DNA of 64,000 nucleotides from Saccharibacillus kuerlensis DSM 22868 (GTDB lineage: Bacteria > Bacillota > Bacilli > Paenibacillales > Paenibacillaceae). The DNA is taken from contig NZ_KB899278.1 of NCBI RefSeq assembly GCF_000378145.1, positions 364,013 to 428,012 of the forward strand, read 5' to 3'. Numbering within the stretch: position 1 is the stretch's first letter; the number at the start of each line of letters is the position of its first letter. Positions 17,171 through 27,426 of the stretch are shown one piece after another. The notes beneath the pieces are model-generated. The model worked only from the letters and a program-made list of their open reading frames with translations. It ran no database searches and had not been told where the DNA came from. The position numbers were made by a program, and so were the translations under genes.

Positions 17171-18103
17171 TCAATACACCTGTTCTTTGTAGAAAAATCC
17201 GAATGACAATTCGCGGTGAGGATCCTGCAGCTCTCGAATTTCATCCAACCAAGATTCATCGAACGCATAACCCTCCGGATCTGCAGCAAAAGCATCGATC
17301 GCCCGGCGATAAGCTCGTGCTGCCGCCAAATTGTATGCCTCACTCTGCAGAATCCCTTCGATCTTGAAACTCTGAACCCCCGCCTTCATCAGCAGATGCA
17401 GATCTTCCAGAATACAAATATCTCCGGAACTCATAATATGTGTGCCATTGGAGTCCTCATAGATTGGAAACCGCTCGTCCCGTCGCTCGGCTTCGATCAA
17501 ATACAATCCTCGGGTCAATCCCACATTGTCGTCCTCAACCGGTCTTCCTTGATTAGCCATATAGCTGTGCACTAGGCTGCGCTTGGAATGATAAATATTC
17601 GTCATCCCGTGTACTTGTACCTGGGCTTCGACCTCAAGAGAAGGCATCATCTCCGTCACTTCGTCCATATTCAGTTCGCGAGCCAGTACAACTCTCGTTG
17701 CTCCACGGCGTCCCCAGTAATTGGCGGTTCCATGGTTGGTCGATGTCATCTCCGCATTCCAATGCAGCGGAAGTCCTGGCAGAAGTTTACGGGCCTGCAT
17801 CAGCACGGAAGGATCTCCAAATTCGATACCGTCTACGCCAATCTGACCCATGCGTTCCAAGTAACCTGGCAGCTCCGGAAGCTTCTCGTTATCCATCAAG
17901 TTATTGACGCATACATAAATCTTGATTCCCCGCGAATGCGCAAATTCTACGGCCTGCTCAATCAGCTCCGGTGTAAATTCTCCAGGAAGCCGCATACCGT
18001 ACTTTTCTTCCCCCAACAAAAAAGCGTCACATCCGGCGTCAGCCAGCGCTTTTAATTCATCCAATGTGCCGCAAGTTGCCAACAATTCGGGCTTGTATCC
18101 CAA
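17171..18103 (-). CDS. yrrN: U32 family peptidase-like protein (YrrN/TrhP1)
   Basis: A 310-residue partner of YrrO, shorter because it lacks the C-terminal beta domain. It starts GYKPELLATCGTLDELKALADAGCDAF, the same barrel entry as YrrO, and carries VQVHGMTNIYHSKRSLVHSY where YrrO has its cysteine-bearing signature; the cluster cysteines are absent, as expected for this member. By family knowledge the pair forms 5-hydroxyuridine in tRNA. The start is uncertain: a TTG at 18103 has GGGAG eight bases upstream and is chosen, while the GTG at 18112 overlaps that site. In B. subtilis a methyltransferase gene (yrrM) lies before it; here mltG is directly upstream. Confidence 0.9.
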   Translation of the reverse strand: MGYKPELLATCGTLDELKALADAGCDAFLLGEEKYGMRLPGEFTPELIEQAVEFAHSRGIKIYVCVNNLMDNEKLPELPGYLERMGQIGVDGIEFGDPSVLMQARKLLPGLPLHWNAEMTSTNHGTANYWGRRGATRVVLARELNMDEVTEMMPSLEVEAQVQVHGMTNIYHSKRSLVHSYMANQGRPVEDDNVGLTRGLYLIEAERRDERFPIYEDSNGTHIMSSGDICILEDLHLLMKAGVQSFKIEGILQSEAYNLAAARAYRRAIDAFAADPEGYAFDESWLDEIRELQDPHRELSFGFFYKEQVY

Positions 18104-18198
18104 AATGGCCACTCCCTTCTTCGACTTTCACTCCGGGTGCATCCGACTTTCGGCCGACCGCACTCCTATTTCGTTTATGATTGACAGAAGCCGGCGCA

Positions 18199-19269
18199 TT
18201 AATTGCCGCCGGCATTGCTTTCTTCAATATTTTGTTCATGCTGCGCGAATGTTTCGGCAAACAGATGTTCTCCGGAACCGTCTTTCTTCGTTACGTAAAA
18301 GAAGTAATCCGATGCTTCCGGCTGCAATGCAGCCTCAATCGACTTCAAACTTGGCGAAGCAATGGGTCCGGGAGGTAGTCCTTCATGTTTGTACGTATTG
18401 TACGGACTATCGATCTCAAGATCCGAATACAGCAGCCGCTGCTTCTGTTCACCAAGCGCGTACTGCACAGTGGCATCGATCTGCAGCTTCATCGGCTTTT
18501 TCAACCGATTATCGATTACGCCTGCGATCAAGGCACGCTCCGAATCGACCACTGCCTCGCGCTCTACCAACGATGCGATTGTCATCAGCTCGTGGACCGT
18601 TAAACCTCGTTCCTGCAGCAGGCTGTCAAAATCGGGAATCGATTGAAGCTTTGTCCCAGTCTCCTGCACAAGCCGACGAACCACATCTTCTTCCGAAGCG
18701 TTCGTACCGAATTCGTAGGTGTCTGGGAATAGATATCCTTCAAGTGCGTACTGCAGTTCGGAATCGTCGGGAAGCTCACTTTGAAGAACGTCTTGGAATT
18801 TCTCCGGTTCCTGGGTCAGCTGACGGACTGTTTTGGCATCCCATCCGCCAACTTCGCTCAGTCGATCTGCAATCTGCTTAATTGTAAAGCCTTCGGGAAT
18901 TGTAACTTTGACGGATTCTCGCCGCGCTCCTTGACTGCCGTTCAAAGCATCGGTTATAGCCGCATAATCGGAACCTGGCAGCAGCTCATGCGTTCCCGCT
19001 TTGAATGCTCCGCCTTCATTTTGCAGCCTCAGATAAACTTTATACAGAAAAGCACTGCGGATCAGTCCTTCTTCCTCCAAACGGTCGGCAACAGCTGCCG
19101 TGCTCGTTCCCTCAGAAATTTCAAAAACGACCGCTTGAGAAGAAGCCGGAACAGGACGCATCGAAGCGTACACAAATGCTGCGACCGACGCGACCAGAAT
19201 CAATAGAATCAGCAGAAAAACAAGCGGAGCTTTCGATCTTCTTTTCGTTTTCGTCACTACGGCGCACAT
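18199..19269 (-). CDS. mltG: Endolytic murein transglycosylase MltG
   Basis: A 356-residue single-pass membrane enzyme that cuts nascent glycan strands and so ends peptidoglycan polymerization. A basic start (KTKRRSK) and one helix (PLVFLLILLILVASVAAFVY) anchor it; a LysM-like segment follows (FEISEGTSTAAVADRLEEEG), then the YceG domain. The catalytic Glu is in ASLVEREAVVDSER, with QIDATVQYAL and SPYNTYKHEGLPPGPIASP completing the family signature. ATG at 19269 has AAAGG directly against it, and a GTG at 19257 has it at a better distance, so the true start may be four codons later. It belongs to the alaS operon, 81 bases after the DUF1292 genes. Confidence 0.94.
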   Translation of the reverse strand: MCAVVTKTKRRSKAPLVFLLILLILVASVAAFVYASMRPVPASSQAVVFEISEGTSTAAVADRLEEEGLIRSAFLYKVYLRLQNEGGAFKAGTHELLPGSDYAAITDALNGSQGARRESVKVTIPEGFTIKQIADRLSEVGGWDAKTVRQLTQEPEKFQDVLQSELPDDSELQYALEGYLFPDTYEFGTNASEEDVVRRLVQETGTKLQSIPDFDSLLQERGLTVHELMTIASLVEREAVVDSERALIAGVIDNRLKKPMKLQIDATVQYALGEQKQRLLYSDLEIDSPYNTYKHEGLPPGPIASPSLKSIEAALQPEASDYFFYVTKKDGSGEHLFAETFAQHEQNIEESNAGGN

Positions 19270-19350
19270 CCTTTACCAGGTGATGATCCTTATTTTTGCG
19301 CACGGCAAAACGGACCCGGCGAGCCTGGTCCGCTTGCTTAAGCAATTCCC

Positions 19351-19659
19351 TTACATTTCTTCCGGGAAAGTGAGTTCATCGAACAGCTCGGCTACGTTTT
19401 CCCACTCGTCATCGTCGTCGATTGTCGTCAATTGAATTTCGCCTTCCGGAGAAGTCTCGATCTTGAGAATCTGAACGTCGTCGTCAGCCCCGGCACTTTC
19501 GTTTTGCAGAACCGCATAAGCGCCGCCGCCTACTTCAAACTCTTTTACGATTCGATACGTCACCGAATCGGCATTCTCGTCGATCAGCTCGACAAACAAT
19601 CCGTACACCTGTTCCAACTTGTTCGTGTATACGACCTGACTTGCGGAAAATTCCGTCAT
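19351..19659 (-). CDS. DUF1292 protein, first paralogue
   Basis: A 102-residue acidic cytoplasmic protein of the DUF1292 (YrzB) family. The domain pattern is two beta-rich halves: VYGLFVELIDENADSVTYRIVKEFEV, then YAVLQNES, VQILKIE and the closing acidic WENVAELFDELTFPEE helix. No catalytic residues are known for the family and its function is unknown. The ATG at 19659 has GGGAGGAAT nine bases upstream; ORF codons before it lack a site. It follows the other DUF1292 gene with a gap of only four bases, so the two are almost certainly cotranslated within the alaS operon. Confidence 0.88.
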   Translation of the reverse strand: MTEFSASQVVYTNKLEQVYGLFVELIDENADSVTYRIVKEFEVGGGAYAVLQNESAGADDDVQILKIETSPEGEIQLTTIDDDDEWENVAELFDELTFPEEM

Positions 19660-19663
19660 CGCT

Positions 19664-19963
19664 CTATTCCTCCCCGTCCAATTCGGCAACCAGTGTATTG
19701 AAAGTCTCTTCGACGATCTGCCACTCGGCTTCGTCTTCGATTACGTAGAGCTTCAAATCGTCATTGTCTTCTTCATAACGGAACGCGTATACCTCGTCCG
19801 CTTCTTCATCGTCCGAATCAATCGGAACGACCATCATATATTTGCTGTCGGAACCGTCAACTTCGAATTTCATAATGACTTCGAAGCCTTCTTCCTGACC
19901 TTCTTCATCAGGAATGTAAATAATTTCGGGTTCTTCGCCCAAGAGGTGGGAATCGTTTGTCAT
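19664..19963 (-). CDS. yrzB: DUF1292 protein, second paralogue (YrzB-like)
   Basis: A 99-residue, strongly acidic DUF1292 protein. It shows the same layout as its neighbour: EIIYIPDEEG, FEVIMKFEVDGSDSKYMMVVPID, AFRYEEDNDDLKLYVIEDE and the closing WQIVEETFNTLVAEL helix. This copy sits directly after ruvX, the position of yrzB in B. subtilis, so it is the likelier orthologue and the other the extra copy. The ATG at 19963 has AAGGG eight bases upstream; an in-frame GTG three codons earlier lies inside that site. The function is not known. Confidence 0.9.
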   Translation of the reverse strand: MTNDSHLLGEEPEIIYIPDEEGQEEGFEVIMKFEVDGSDSKYMMVVPIDSDDEEADEVYAFRYEEDNDDLKLYVIEDEAEWQIVEETFNTLVAELDGEE

Positions 19964-19976
19964 GTCCGTCACCCTT

Positions 19977-20393
19977 TCACCGGTTTGATTTGGAATCGAG
20001 ATAATTTTGCAAGATTAAGCCAGCGGCGATCTTGTCGACAACCTGCTTGCGCTTCTTGCGGCTGACATCGGCCTCGAGCAGCGTTCGCTCGGCGGATACC
20101 GTTGTCAAACGTTCATCCCAGAGGTGAACGGGCAGACCCAGCAATTCCCGCAGCGAATCGGCAAATTCGATGCACAACTCGCCGCGCGAGCCGATCGTGC
20201 CGTTCATGTTTTTCGGGAGACCGACGACCACTTCTTCGGCTTCATGCAGAGCCGCAAGCTCGGCGATTCGCTTTAGATGCGAACCGTCTTCGCGGCGCTG
20301 GACCACTTCGATCCCTTGGGCGGTCCAACCGAATGCGTCGCTGACAGCGACGCCAATCCGGCGGTCTCCGTAATCGAGACCCAGCAGTTTCAT
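19977..20393 (-). CDS. ruvX: Holliday junction resolvase-like RuvX (YqgF)
   Basis: A 138-residue RNase H-fold protein. The three acidic positions of the fold are visible: Asp in LGLDYGDRRIGVAVSD, Glu in EEVVVGLPKNMNG and Asp in VHLWDERLTTVSAERTL. E. coli YqgF is needed for 16S rRNA 5' processing, and other family members resolve branched DNA, so either role is possible. Family length is normal. It sits between ireB and the DUF1292 genes, as in B. subtilis (yrrK), with short gaps of 12-13 bases. Confidence 0.95.
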   Translation of the reverse strand: MKLLGLDYGDRRIGVAVSDAFGWTAQGIEVVQRREDGSHLKRIAELAALHEAEEVVVGLPKNMNGTIGSRGELCIEFADSLRELLGLPVHLWDERLTTVSAERTLLEADVSRKKRKQVVDKIAAGLILQNYLDSKSNR

Positions 20394-20405
20394 TGTACGT
20401 ATCTC

Positions 20406-20663
20406 CTATCGAAGCTTGGACAAATAAGAACGAACCAGCTCTTCGATCAGCTCGTCGCGCTCTTTTTTGCGAATTAGGCTTCGTGCATTGTTGTGTCTCG
20501 GGATGTAAGCCGGATCGCCGGACAGCAGGTAGCCTACAATCTGATTGATCGGATTGTACTCTTTCTCGACAAGCGCGTCGTACACGGTAAGCAGAATCTC
20601 CTGTGCGGAAGTCTCCTCATCCCCTTGTACGTTAAACTTCATAGTCTTGTCCATCGAATCCAT
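20406..20663 (-). CDS. ireB: IreB family regulatory phosphoprotein (YrzL)
   Basis: An 85-residue DUF965 protein. The family core is intact: [11 protein letters not shown], then [44 protein letters not shown] in parts, and a charged C-terminal helix. Enterococcus IreB is a substrate of the Ser/Thr kinase IreK and tunes cephalosporin tolerance; the B. subtilis protein is little studied. The Thr residues of the GDEETSAQ segment are the likely phosphosites by analogy. The ATG at 20663 has AGGTG eight bases upstream, so the longer frame is rejected. It is the second gene of the alaS operon. Confidence 0.94.
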   Translation of the reverse strand: MDSMDKTMKFNVQGDEETSAQEILLTVYDALVEKEYNPINQIVGYLLSGDPAYIPRHNNARSLIRKKERDELIEELVRSYLSKLR

Positions 20664-20795
20664 AAGGATTACACCTCGCTTCACCAAGCGTCCGCGTGCA
20701 AGCGGCGCACTTTGACGCCTTAATATTGAATCCTGTCTATCATACCATACTTTCCCCTTATCAAGAAACTGGGAATCAGACGGCCGCAGGCACGA

Positions 20796-23435
20796 TTAGG
20801 CGTTAAGCGATTGCTCTAGTAAAGAGACGGCCGTATTCAGCGCTTCCTGCAGCTTAGACGCGTCTTTGCCGCCTGCCTGCGCCATATCCGGGCGTCCGCC
20901 GCCTCCGCCGCCGCATACCGCAGCAGCTTCCTTGACAAGTTTACCTGCATGCAGACCGCGCTTCGTCAATTCTTGAGGCACGGAAACCACAAAGTTGACT
21001 TTGTCGTCCATAGCAGCGCCAAGCACCAGTACCGCCTGCGGCAGCTTGACTTTCAACTCGTCGGCCAACGAACGCAGCGCGTCCATGCCCGAAGCCGAAA
21101 CGGATTCCGCCAACACCTGCACACCGCCTACCTCGCGTACACGGTCGGTCAGCTGTCCCGCTTCGATTGCCCCCAGCTTGCCGCGAAGCGACTCAATCTC
21201 GCGCTCAGCCTCTTTAAGCTGTTTGTTAAGGCCATCAATTCGCTTAGGCACTTCGGCAACCGGCGTCTTGAGCAGCGCAGCTGATTGCTTCAACAGATCA
21301 AGCTGCTCGTCCAAATACAGGTATGCTCCGCGGCCGGTTAGCGCTTCGATGCGGCGTACGCCGGAACCGATGCCGCTTTCTCCGACCAACTTGAACAGAC
21401 CGATCTCGCTCGTATTCCGAACGTGGCAGCCTCCGCACAGCTCAAGGCTGTAATCGCCAATTTCGACAACCCGCACGATATCCCCGTACTTTTCGCCGAA
21501 CAGAGCCATAGCCCCCATCTCTTTCGCTTCATCGATGCCTTTATACTCGATCTTGACGTTAACGCCTTTCCAGATCTGCTCATTCACTCTGCGCTCGACA
21601 TCGGCAAGCTCCTCTGATGTAATGCTGCCAAAGTGCGAGAAGTCAAAACGCAGGCGCTGAGGCTCGACAAGGGAACCCGCTTGATTGACATGAGTGCCAA
21701 GCACTTCTTTGAGCGCTTTGTGCAGCAGATGTGTCGCCGTATGGTTCTTTTCGATCGCGACACGGGAATCCCGCTCTACGCTTGCCCGCACTTCGTCACC
21801 GACATGCAGCTCACCGGACTCAACCGTTACCTGATGCACATGCTGGCCGCTCGGAGCTTTAACCAATCCTTCGACCTTCAACGTGCCTGTAAACGAAGCG
21901 ATTGTACCGACGTCGCTGACCTGACCGCCGCTTTCCGCGTAGAATGGCGTTTGGTCGAGTACGACAAGTGCGGAATCACCTTCGCCTACCGATTCGACAA
22001 CTTCGCCGTCTTTGATCAACCCGACAATTTTAGCTTCGACAGACGTTTCGTCATAGCCTACGAATTCGCTGTCCACTTCCAGGTCGGACAACGCACCGCC
22101 TTGAATATTCATGCCGCCGCCTTTTTTGTGCGCTTCGCGGGCTCTTGTACGCTGTTCCTGCATCGCCGTTTCGAAGCCTTCACGATCCACGGTCATGCCG
22201 TGCTCCAGCGCAAAGTCTTCTGTCAGATCGAGCGGGAAGCCGAACGTATCGTACATTTTGAATGCATCCTCGCCGCCGATCATGTTTTCGCCTGCTGCTT
22301 TGGCACGCTCGGCCGTTTCGGTCAGGATTGCCAGACCGTCGGACAGTGTTTTGTGGAACCGCTCTTCTTCCAGACGAATGACGCGCTCGATCAGTTCGCG
22401 GCTGTCCAAGATTTGATTGTAGTATACGCCCATCACTTCGCCGACTGTGCTGACCAGTTCGTACAGGAACGGACGGTCCAGTCCGATTACGCGTCCGTAA
22501 CGAACAGCGCGGCGGAGCAGACGACGAATCACGTAACCGCGACCTTCGTTCGAAGGCTGTACGCCGTCGCCAACCGAGAATGTCACCGTACGCACATGGT
22601 CGGCAATGACTTTGAGCGCTACGTCATGCTCTTCGCTAACGCCGTATTCAATGCCTGCCATTTGAGCTGTACGCTGGATCATCGGCTGGAACAAGTCCGT
22701 ATCAAAGTTGGAGTTAACATCCTGCAGAATAGAAGTCAGACGCTCCAGACCCGCACCTGTATCGATGTTCTTGTTCGGAAGCGGCGTGTAGCTGCCGTCC
22801 TTATTGTGGTTGAACTGTGAGAAAACCAGGTTCCAGACTTCGAGGAAGCGCTCGTTCTCGCCGCCCGGATACATTTCCGGATCATTCGGGTCAAGCAGAC
22901 CGTAAGCATCGCCGCGGTCGTAGAAAATCTCGCTGCAAGGTCCGCAAGGCCCTTCGCCGATATCCCAGAAGTTTTCCTCGCCCAGTTTAATGATGCGTTC
23001 AGCTGGCAGACCAACGATCTCGTTCCAGATCTTAAAAGCCTCTTCATCTTCGTTATAAACGGTTACGCTGATGCGTTCCGGATCAAAACCGATCCACTGT
23101 GGGTCAGTCAAGAATTCCCAGGCCCATTCGATCGCTTCTTCCTTGAAGTAATCGCCGATGGAGAAGTTGCCCAGCATTTCGAAGAAGGTGTGATGGCGGC
23201 GTGTTTTGCCGACATTTTCAATGTCATTGGTACGGATACACTTTTGCGAATTGGCGATTCTCGGATTTTCCGGCTTTACGCGACCGTCAAAGTAAGGCTT
23301 CAGCGGCGCCATGCCGGCATTGATCCACAGCAGAGACGGATCGTTGTGCGGCACGAGCGGAGCGCTCGGTTCAATGTGATGGCCTTTTTGTTCAAAGAAT
23401 CGAAGCCATTTGGAGCGGATTTCACTTGCTTTCAT
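20796..23435 (-). CDS. alaS: Alanyl-tRNA synthetase
   Basis: An 879-residue class II synthetase charging tRNA-Ala. The catalytic core has motif 1 near [16 protein letters not shown] and motif 2 in [17 protein letters not shown]; the recognition domain follows; the editing domain has [11 protein letters not shown] and [15 protein letters not shown], whose His and Cys residues bind the editing zinc; and the C-Ala domain ends in the glycine run before RPDMAQAGG. All domains are complete. GGAGG lies 11 bases before the ATG. It is the first gene of the operon and is controlled by the T-box leader at 23506-23811. Confidence 0.98.
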   Translation of the reverse strand: MKASEIRSKWLRFFEQKGHHIEPSAPLVPHNDPSLLWINAGMAPLKPYFDGRVKPENPRIANSQKCIRTNDIENVGKTRRHHTFFEMLGNFSIGDYFKEEAIEWAWEFLTDPQWIGFDPERISVTVYNEDEEAFKIWNEIVGLPAERIIKLGEENFWDIGEGPCGPCSEIFYDRGDAYGLLDPNDPEMYPGGENERFLEVWNLVFSQFNHNKDGSYTPLPNKNIDTGAGLERLTSILQDVNSNFDTDLFQPMIQRTAQMAGIEYGVSEEHDVALKVIADHVRTVTFSVGDGVQPSNEGRGYVIRRLLRRAVRYGRVIGLDRPFLYELVSTVGEVMGVYYNQILDSRELIERVIRLEEERFHKTLSDGLAILTETAERAKAAGENMIGGEDAFKMYDTFGFPLDLTEDFALEHGMTVDREGFETAMQEQRTRAREAHKKGGGMNIQGGALSDLEVDSEFVGYDETSVEAKIVGLIKDGEVVESVGEGDSALVVLDQTPFYAESGGQVSDVGTIASFTGTLKVEGLVKAPSGQHVHQVTVESGELHVGDEVRASVERDSRVAIEKNHTATHLLHKALKEVLGTHVNQAGSLVEPQRLRFDFSHFGSITSEELADVERRVNEQIWKGVNVKIEYKGIDEAKEMGAMALFGEKYGDIVRVVEIGDYSLELCGGCHVRNTSEIGLFKLVGESGIGSGVRRIEALTGRGAYLYLDEQLDLLKQSAALLKTPVAEVPKRIDGLNKQLKEAEREIESLRGKLGAIEAGQLTDRVREVGGVQVLAESVSASGMDALRSLADELKVKLPQAVLVLGAAMDDKVNFVVSVPQELTKRGLHAGKLVKEAAAVCGGGGGGRPDMAQAGGKDASKLQEALNTAVSLLEQSLNA

Positions 23436-23505
23436 AGTTTCTCGAACCTCCGTTTGAATGAGAAATGGGATTGATTGAACCTTTGAAAAACATATAAAAA
23501 AACAT

Positions 23506-23811
23506 AAAAAACGCCCCTGAAAAATTCAGGGACGATTGCTCGCGGTACCACCCTGGTTATCGTCGTCGCGCACTTTGCCCAATAAATACAGGAAAAGGCG
23601 TGAAAAGGACGATCTCCTCGCTGCGTCCGTTAACGGGGACGAATCGGCCGTCGAAAAAAATTCGCAAGGCACTCCGGAATCAGCTTTCGGTCCGTCTGCC
23701 CCCAAGGCTCTTCCACCCATGCGCCGTTTGCGCAAGGAGCCTGTTCGCTGAGGAGGCGTCCCTTCAGGACGTACTTTATTCCATCATCGCTTTATTGACT
23801 ATGGTCAATGC
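23506..23811 (-). promoter_or_regulatory. T-box riboswitch leader of alaS
   Basis: The minus strand carries the T-box sequence AGGGTGGTACCGCG (23554-23541) followed by a terminator stem CGTCCCTGAA / TTCAGGGGCG and a T-run (23534-23506). The upstream part, starting about 23811, is long enough for Stem I, with an AGTA motif near its 5' end (about 23770). Uncharged tRNA-Ala would stabilise the antiterminator and permit alaS operon transcription. I did not fix the specifier codon, but it should be a GCN Ala triplet in the Stem I loop. Confidence 0.93.
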
Positions 23812-23817
23812 CTTCCC

Positions 23818-23846
23818 AGTATATCGGGCACCTCATTTCCTGTCAA
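23818..23846 (-). promoter_or_regulatory. SigA promoter of the alaS T-box transcript
   Basis: Perfect -35 TTGACA (23846-23841), a 17-base spacer and -10 TATACT (23823-23818) on the minus strand, just upstream of the T-box leader. It is one of the best promoter matches in the window. Confidence 0.8.
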
Positions 23847-23951
23847 TGTGCAGGAGAGGAAGCCTAAGCAGATTGCATGCAAATAGCCGGGAAAAGCGGC
23901 ACGAGTCACGTAAGAACTCTTCCCGCTTTCTCCCGGCTGAGGATATCCGAA

Positions 23952-24155
23952 TCAAGATGTGGTCTGAAGTTGAGGCAGTGCTGCCTCTTCCAGACAAAAC
24001 AGGTCATCCAACGAGCTGAGTGTGCCGTCTTTCTCCACCTGATATACCGATACCTTCTCGCCATTGACCGTCAGCTCAATAAAGCAGCTCCAGCAGTAGA
24101 ACTGATGCGTACCGATTTTACCGATATCTTTGGAACTGCAGTTTGGACATTTCAT
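23952..24155 (-). CDS. Small zinc-ribbon protein
   Basis: A 67-residue protein with two Cys-x-x-Cys knuckles, CPNC near the N-terminus and CWSC about 20 residues on, which together would bind one zinc. The rest is a short beta-rich segment (FIELTVNGEKVSVYQVEKDGTL) and an acidic tail. Small proteins like this are common in Paenibacillaceae, but I know no function. The ATG at 24155 has AGGTGAT nine bases upstream; the GTG at 24167 is inside that site. It lies alone between the alaS leader and the cysteine desulfurase gene on the same strand. Confidence 0.78.
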   Translation of the reverse strand: MKCPNCSSKDIGKIGTHQFYCWSCFIELTVNGEKVSVYQVEKDGTLSSLDDLFCLEEAALPQLQTTS

Positions 24156-24254
24156 TGTGGGGATCACCTATCCGTCCGCTTATTTGAAAGTCGCGAAGAA
24201 GCGCGGAAGCTTCCCCGATTGAACGATTATTCACAATAGGATACGCGGGACGCA

Positions 24255-25406
24255 TCAACGTTTGGTACGCACACGGCCCGTAATCGTTTCAATACTCTTG
24301 ACGACTGCCTCGATTTCCTCCGAAGTATTACCCAACCCGAAGCTAAATCGAATCGCGGAATTCAAAACTTTTTCAGGAAGCCCCATGGCTCTCAATACAT
24401 GCGAGGTCTCGAGCGAACCCGATGTGCAGGCCGAACCGCTGGCTGCGGCGATTCCCTCCATGTCGAGATTCATCAGCATCGTCTCGGTCCCCACTGCCGG
24501 AAAGCTGATGTTCACTACATGCGCCAGTGAATGTTCAGGATCTCCATTGACGACAAAAGCTTCTTCGCCAATTGTATCCTTTAATCCATCCAGCAGCTGT
24601 TTCCGAAGACGCAGCGATTCCGCATGTCGTTCTTCAAGCCCAGATACAGCCAGTTCGACAGCCTTGGCGAAGCCGGCCATACCGGCCAGATTCTCTGTAC
24701 CCGCGCGGCGCTTGCGCTCTTGATTGCCGCCGTACAGAATCGGTGCAAGCTTAATGTTCGGTGCGATGTACAGAGCGCCGATACCTTGAGGACCGTTGAT
24801 CTTATGTGCGGAAAAGCTGATAAGATCCGCATTCAGATCCCCACAGTCGAGAGGCAGCGAGCCGAGCGCCTGTACAGCGTCGGTATGAAACCAGATGCCG
24901 CGTTCTCGGGCAAATGCGCCAATCTCTCTCACAGGCTGCATCGTGCCGACTTCGTTGTTAGCGAACATGACGCTGATCAGCGTCGTGTCCGGGCGAACAT
25001 GCTCCCGAATCCAATCCAGGTCTACCCGTCCGCGGATATCGACAGGAATATACTCCACTTCGAAGCCTTCTTCGGCAAGACGCTGCGCAGCATGGAGTAC
25101 CGCATGGTGTTCAATCTGTGAAACGAGCAGATGCCGTCCACGATCCACCCGGGCATAAGCTGCGCCGAACAATGCGGCATTGTCGCTCTCCGTACCGCCC
25201 GATGTAAAGACCAGATCGGCGGAACGTGCACCGATTGCGGAGGCGATCGTTTCACGGGAGGTACTTACGATTCGCTTGGCATCCCGCCCAAACGCATGCA
25301 CGCTGGAAGCATTACCGTATGTGCCGGACATTACCCGCAGCATTTCCTCCGCCACCATCGGGTGAACGGGCGTCGATGCCGCATGGTCCATATAAATTTT
25401 GTTCAT
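24255..25406 (-). CDS. yrvO: Cysteine desulfurase (YrvO-like, NifS/IscS family)
   Basis: A 383-residue PLP enzyme taking sulfur from cysteine to a persulfide. The PLP Lys is in SFSAHKINGPQGIG, the His stacking on PLP in SQIEHHAVLHAA, and the active Cys in SGSACTSGSLETSHVLRAMG. In B. subtilis the orthologue YrvO feeds sulfur to MnmA for 2-thiouridine in tRNA; here mnmA lies 740 bases away on the opposite strand. The ATG at 25406 has AGGTGA eight bases upstream; a GTG at 25418 overlaps the site. It is cotranscribed after cymR with a 48-base gap. Confidence 0.93.
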   Translation of the reverse strand: MNKIYMDHAASTPVHPMVAEEMLRVMSGTYGNASSVHAFGRDAKRIVSTSRETIASAIGARSADLVFTSGGTESDNAALFGAAYARVDRGRHLLVSQIEHHAVLHAAQRLAEEGFEVEYIPVDIRGRVDLDWIREHVRPDTTLISVMFANNEVGTMQPVREIGAFARERGIWFHTDAVQALGSLPLDCGDLNADLISFSAHKINGPQGIGALYIAPNIKLAPILYGGNQERKRRAGTENLAGMAGFAKAVELAVSGLEERHAESLRLRKQLLDGLKDTIGEEAFVVNGDPEHSLAHVVNISFPAVGTETMLMNLDMEGIAAASGSACTSGSLETSHVLRAMGLPEKVLNSAIRFSFGLGNTSEEIEAVVKSIETITGRVRTKR

Positions 25407-25454
25407 TGGAATGTTCACCTCGGTTTGGTACGTGATCTCATAAATTAAAATAAA

Positions 25455-25874
25455 CTAGATATAAAACATATAGTTGTCCGGCTCACCCTTATCGCGATAA
25501 TTGATAAGATCGCCCAGCGTCGTGGAATCGATCACTTCGGCAATGGAGTCGCGAATTCTTTTCCATAGGTCGCGCTTTGCCGGATCATCCTCTTCGGTAA
25601 AGTCCACCACAGAGACCGGTCCTTCCAGCACACGAATGATTTCGCCGGCAGTGACCGTGTCGGGATCACGCGACAAAATGTAGCCGCCGTAAGCGCCGCG
25701 GATACTTTTAACAAGTCCTCCGTTGCGCAGCGGAGCAATCAGCTGTTCCAGGTAATGTTCAGACAGGGAGTTCTTCTCGGCGATACTTTTCAAGGAAGTA
25801 GGTCCTTCTCCGTATCTTGCCGCAAGTTCCATCATAATAGTTAAGCCGTAACGGCCTTTTGTCGATATTTTCAA
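25455..25874 (-). CDS. cymR: Rrf2-family cysteine metabolism repressor CymR
   Basis: A 139-residue Rrf2 regulator. It matches B. subtilis CymR along its length: MKISTKGRYGLTIMMELA at the start, the helix-turn-helix SIAEKNSLSEHYLEQLIAPL, the wing GLVKSIRGAYGGYIL, and the ending MFYI. It has no cysteines in the position of the iron-sulfur cluster of IscR, as in CymR, which instead forms a complex with the O-acetylserine lyase CysK to repress sulfur uptake genes. The TTG at 25874 is chosen: AGAGGTG is six bases upstream and it gives the CymR N-terminus; the GTG at 25883 overlaps that site. Confidence 0.94.
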   Translation of the reverse strand: MKISTKGRYGLTIMMELAARYGEGPTSLKSIAEKNSLSEHYLEQLIAPLRNGGLVKSIRGAYGGYILSRDPDTVTAGEIIRVLEGPVSVVDFTEEDDPAKRDLWKRIRDSIAEVIDSTTLGDLINYRDKGEPDNYMFYI

Positions 25875-25913
25875 TTGGGGCACCTCTTTCGGTTCATTCG
25901 GGGTAATATCGTG

Positions 25914-25943
25914 TGTATACTCAGGCTATCGTAACATAATCAA
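25914..25943 (-). promoter_or_regulatory. SigA promoter of cymR
   Basis: -35 TTGATT (25943-25938), an 18-base spacer and -10 TATACA (25919-25914) on the minus strand, 40 bases before the cymR start codon. Confidence 0.55.
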
Positions 25944-26130
25944 GGAAGTCGATGCACTATGGAATAACGATCCGCTGCAAAATGTCCGTAAGCCAAGGAC
26001 GCAGACGCCGTTTTTTAAGCAGCTGAACAGTCGTAAATTTGTGCTTTTTGTGTTAAAATGCTCTCAGACGCGCCGAGCGCGTTCTTTTGTTTTCTCATGC
26101 TACGCGAACCTTTTGCAAATACCTCAATAG

Positions 26131-27285
<1,155 letters not shown>

Positions 27286-27291
27286 TTCATC

Positions 27292-27333
27292 AAAAAGCCC
27301 GCTTTCCCCTTTATGGGTGAAAGCGGGCTTTTT
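27292..27333 (+). terminator. Intrinsic terminator after mnmA
   Basis: Stem AAAAAGCCCGCTTTC / GAAAGCGGGCTTTTT, seven bases after the mnmA stop. It may also serve the convergent LCP gene. Confidence 0.92.
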
Positions 27334-27426
27334 AATTTCATAAAATCGAATTCCGTTTGAACGCTCATATACAGATCCCGCAAACAATCGGCTGAAATCG
27401 TCAATTCGACTCATTTAGCCTATCGC

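Noticed and set aside
21633..22820. 395-codon plus-strand frame inside alaS
   Set aside because: Antisense shadow of the synthetase gene; composition mirrors alaS codon use.
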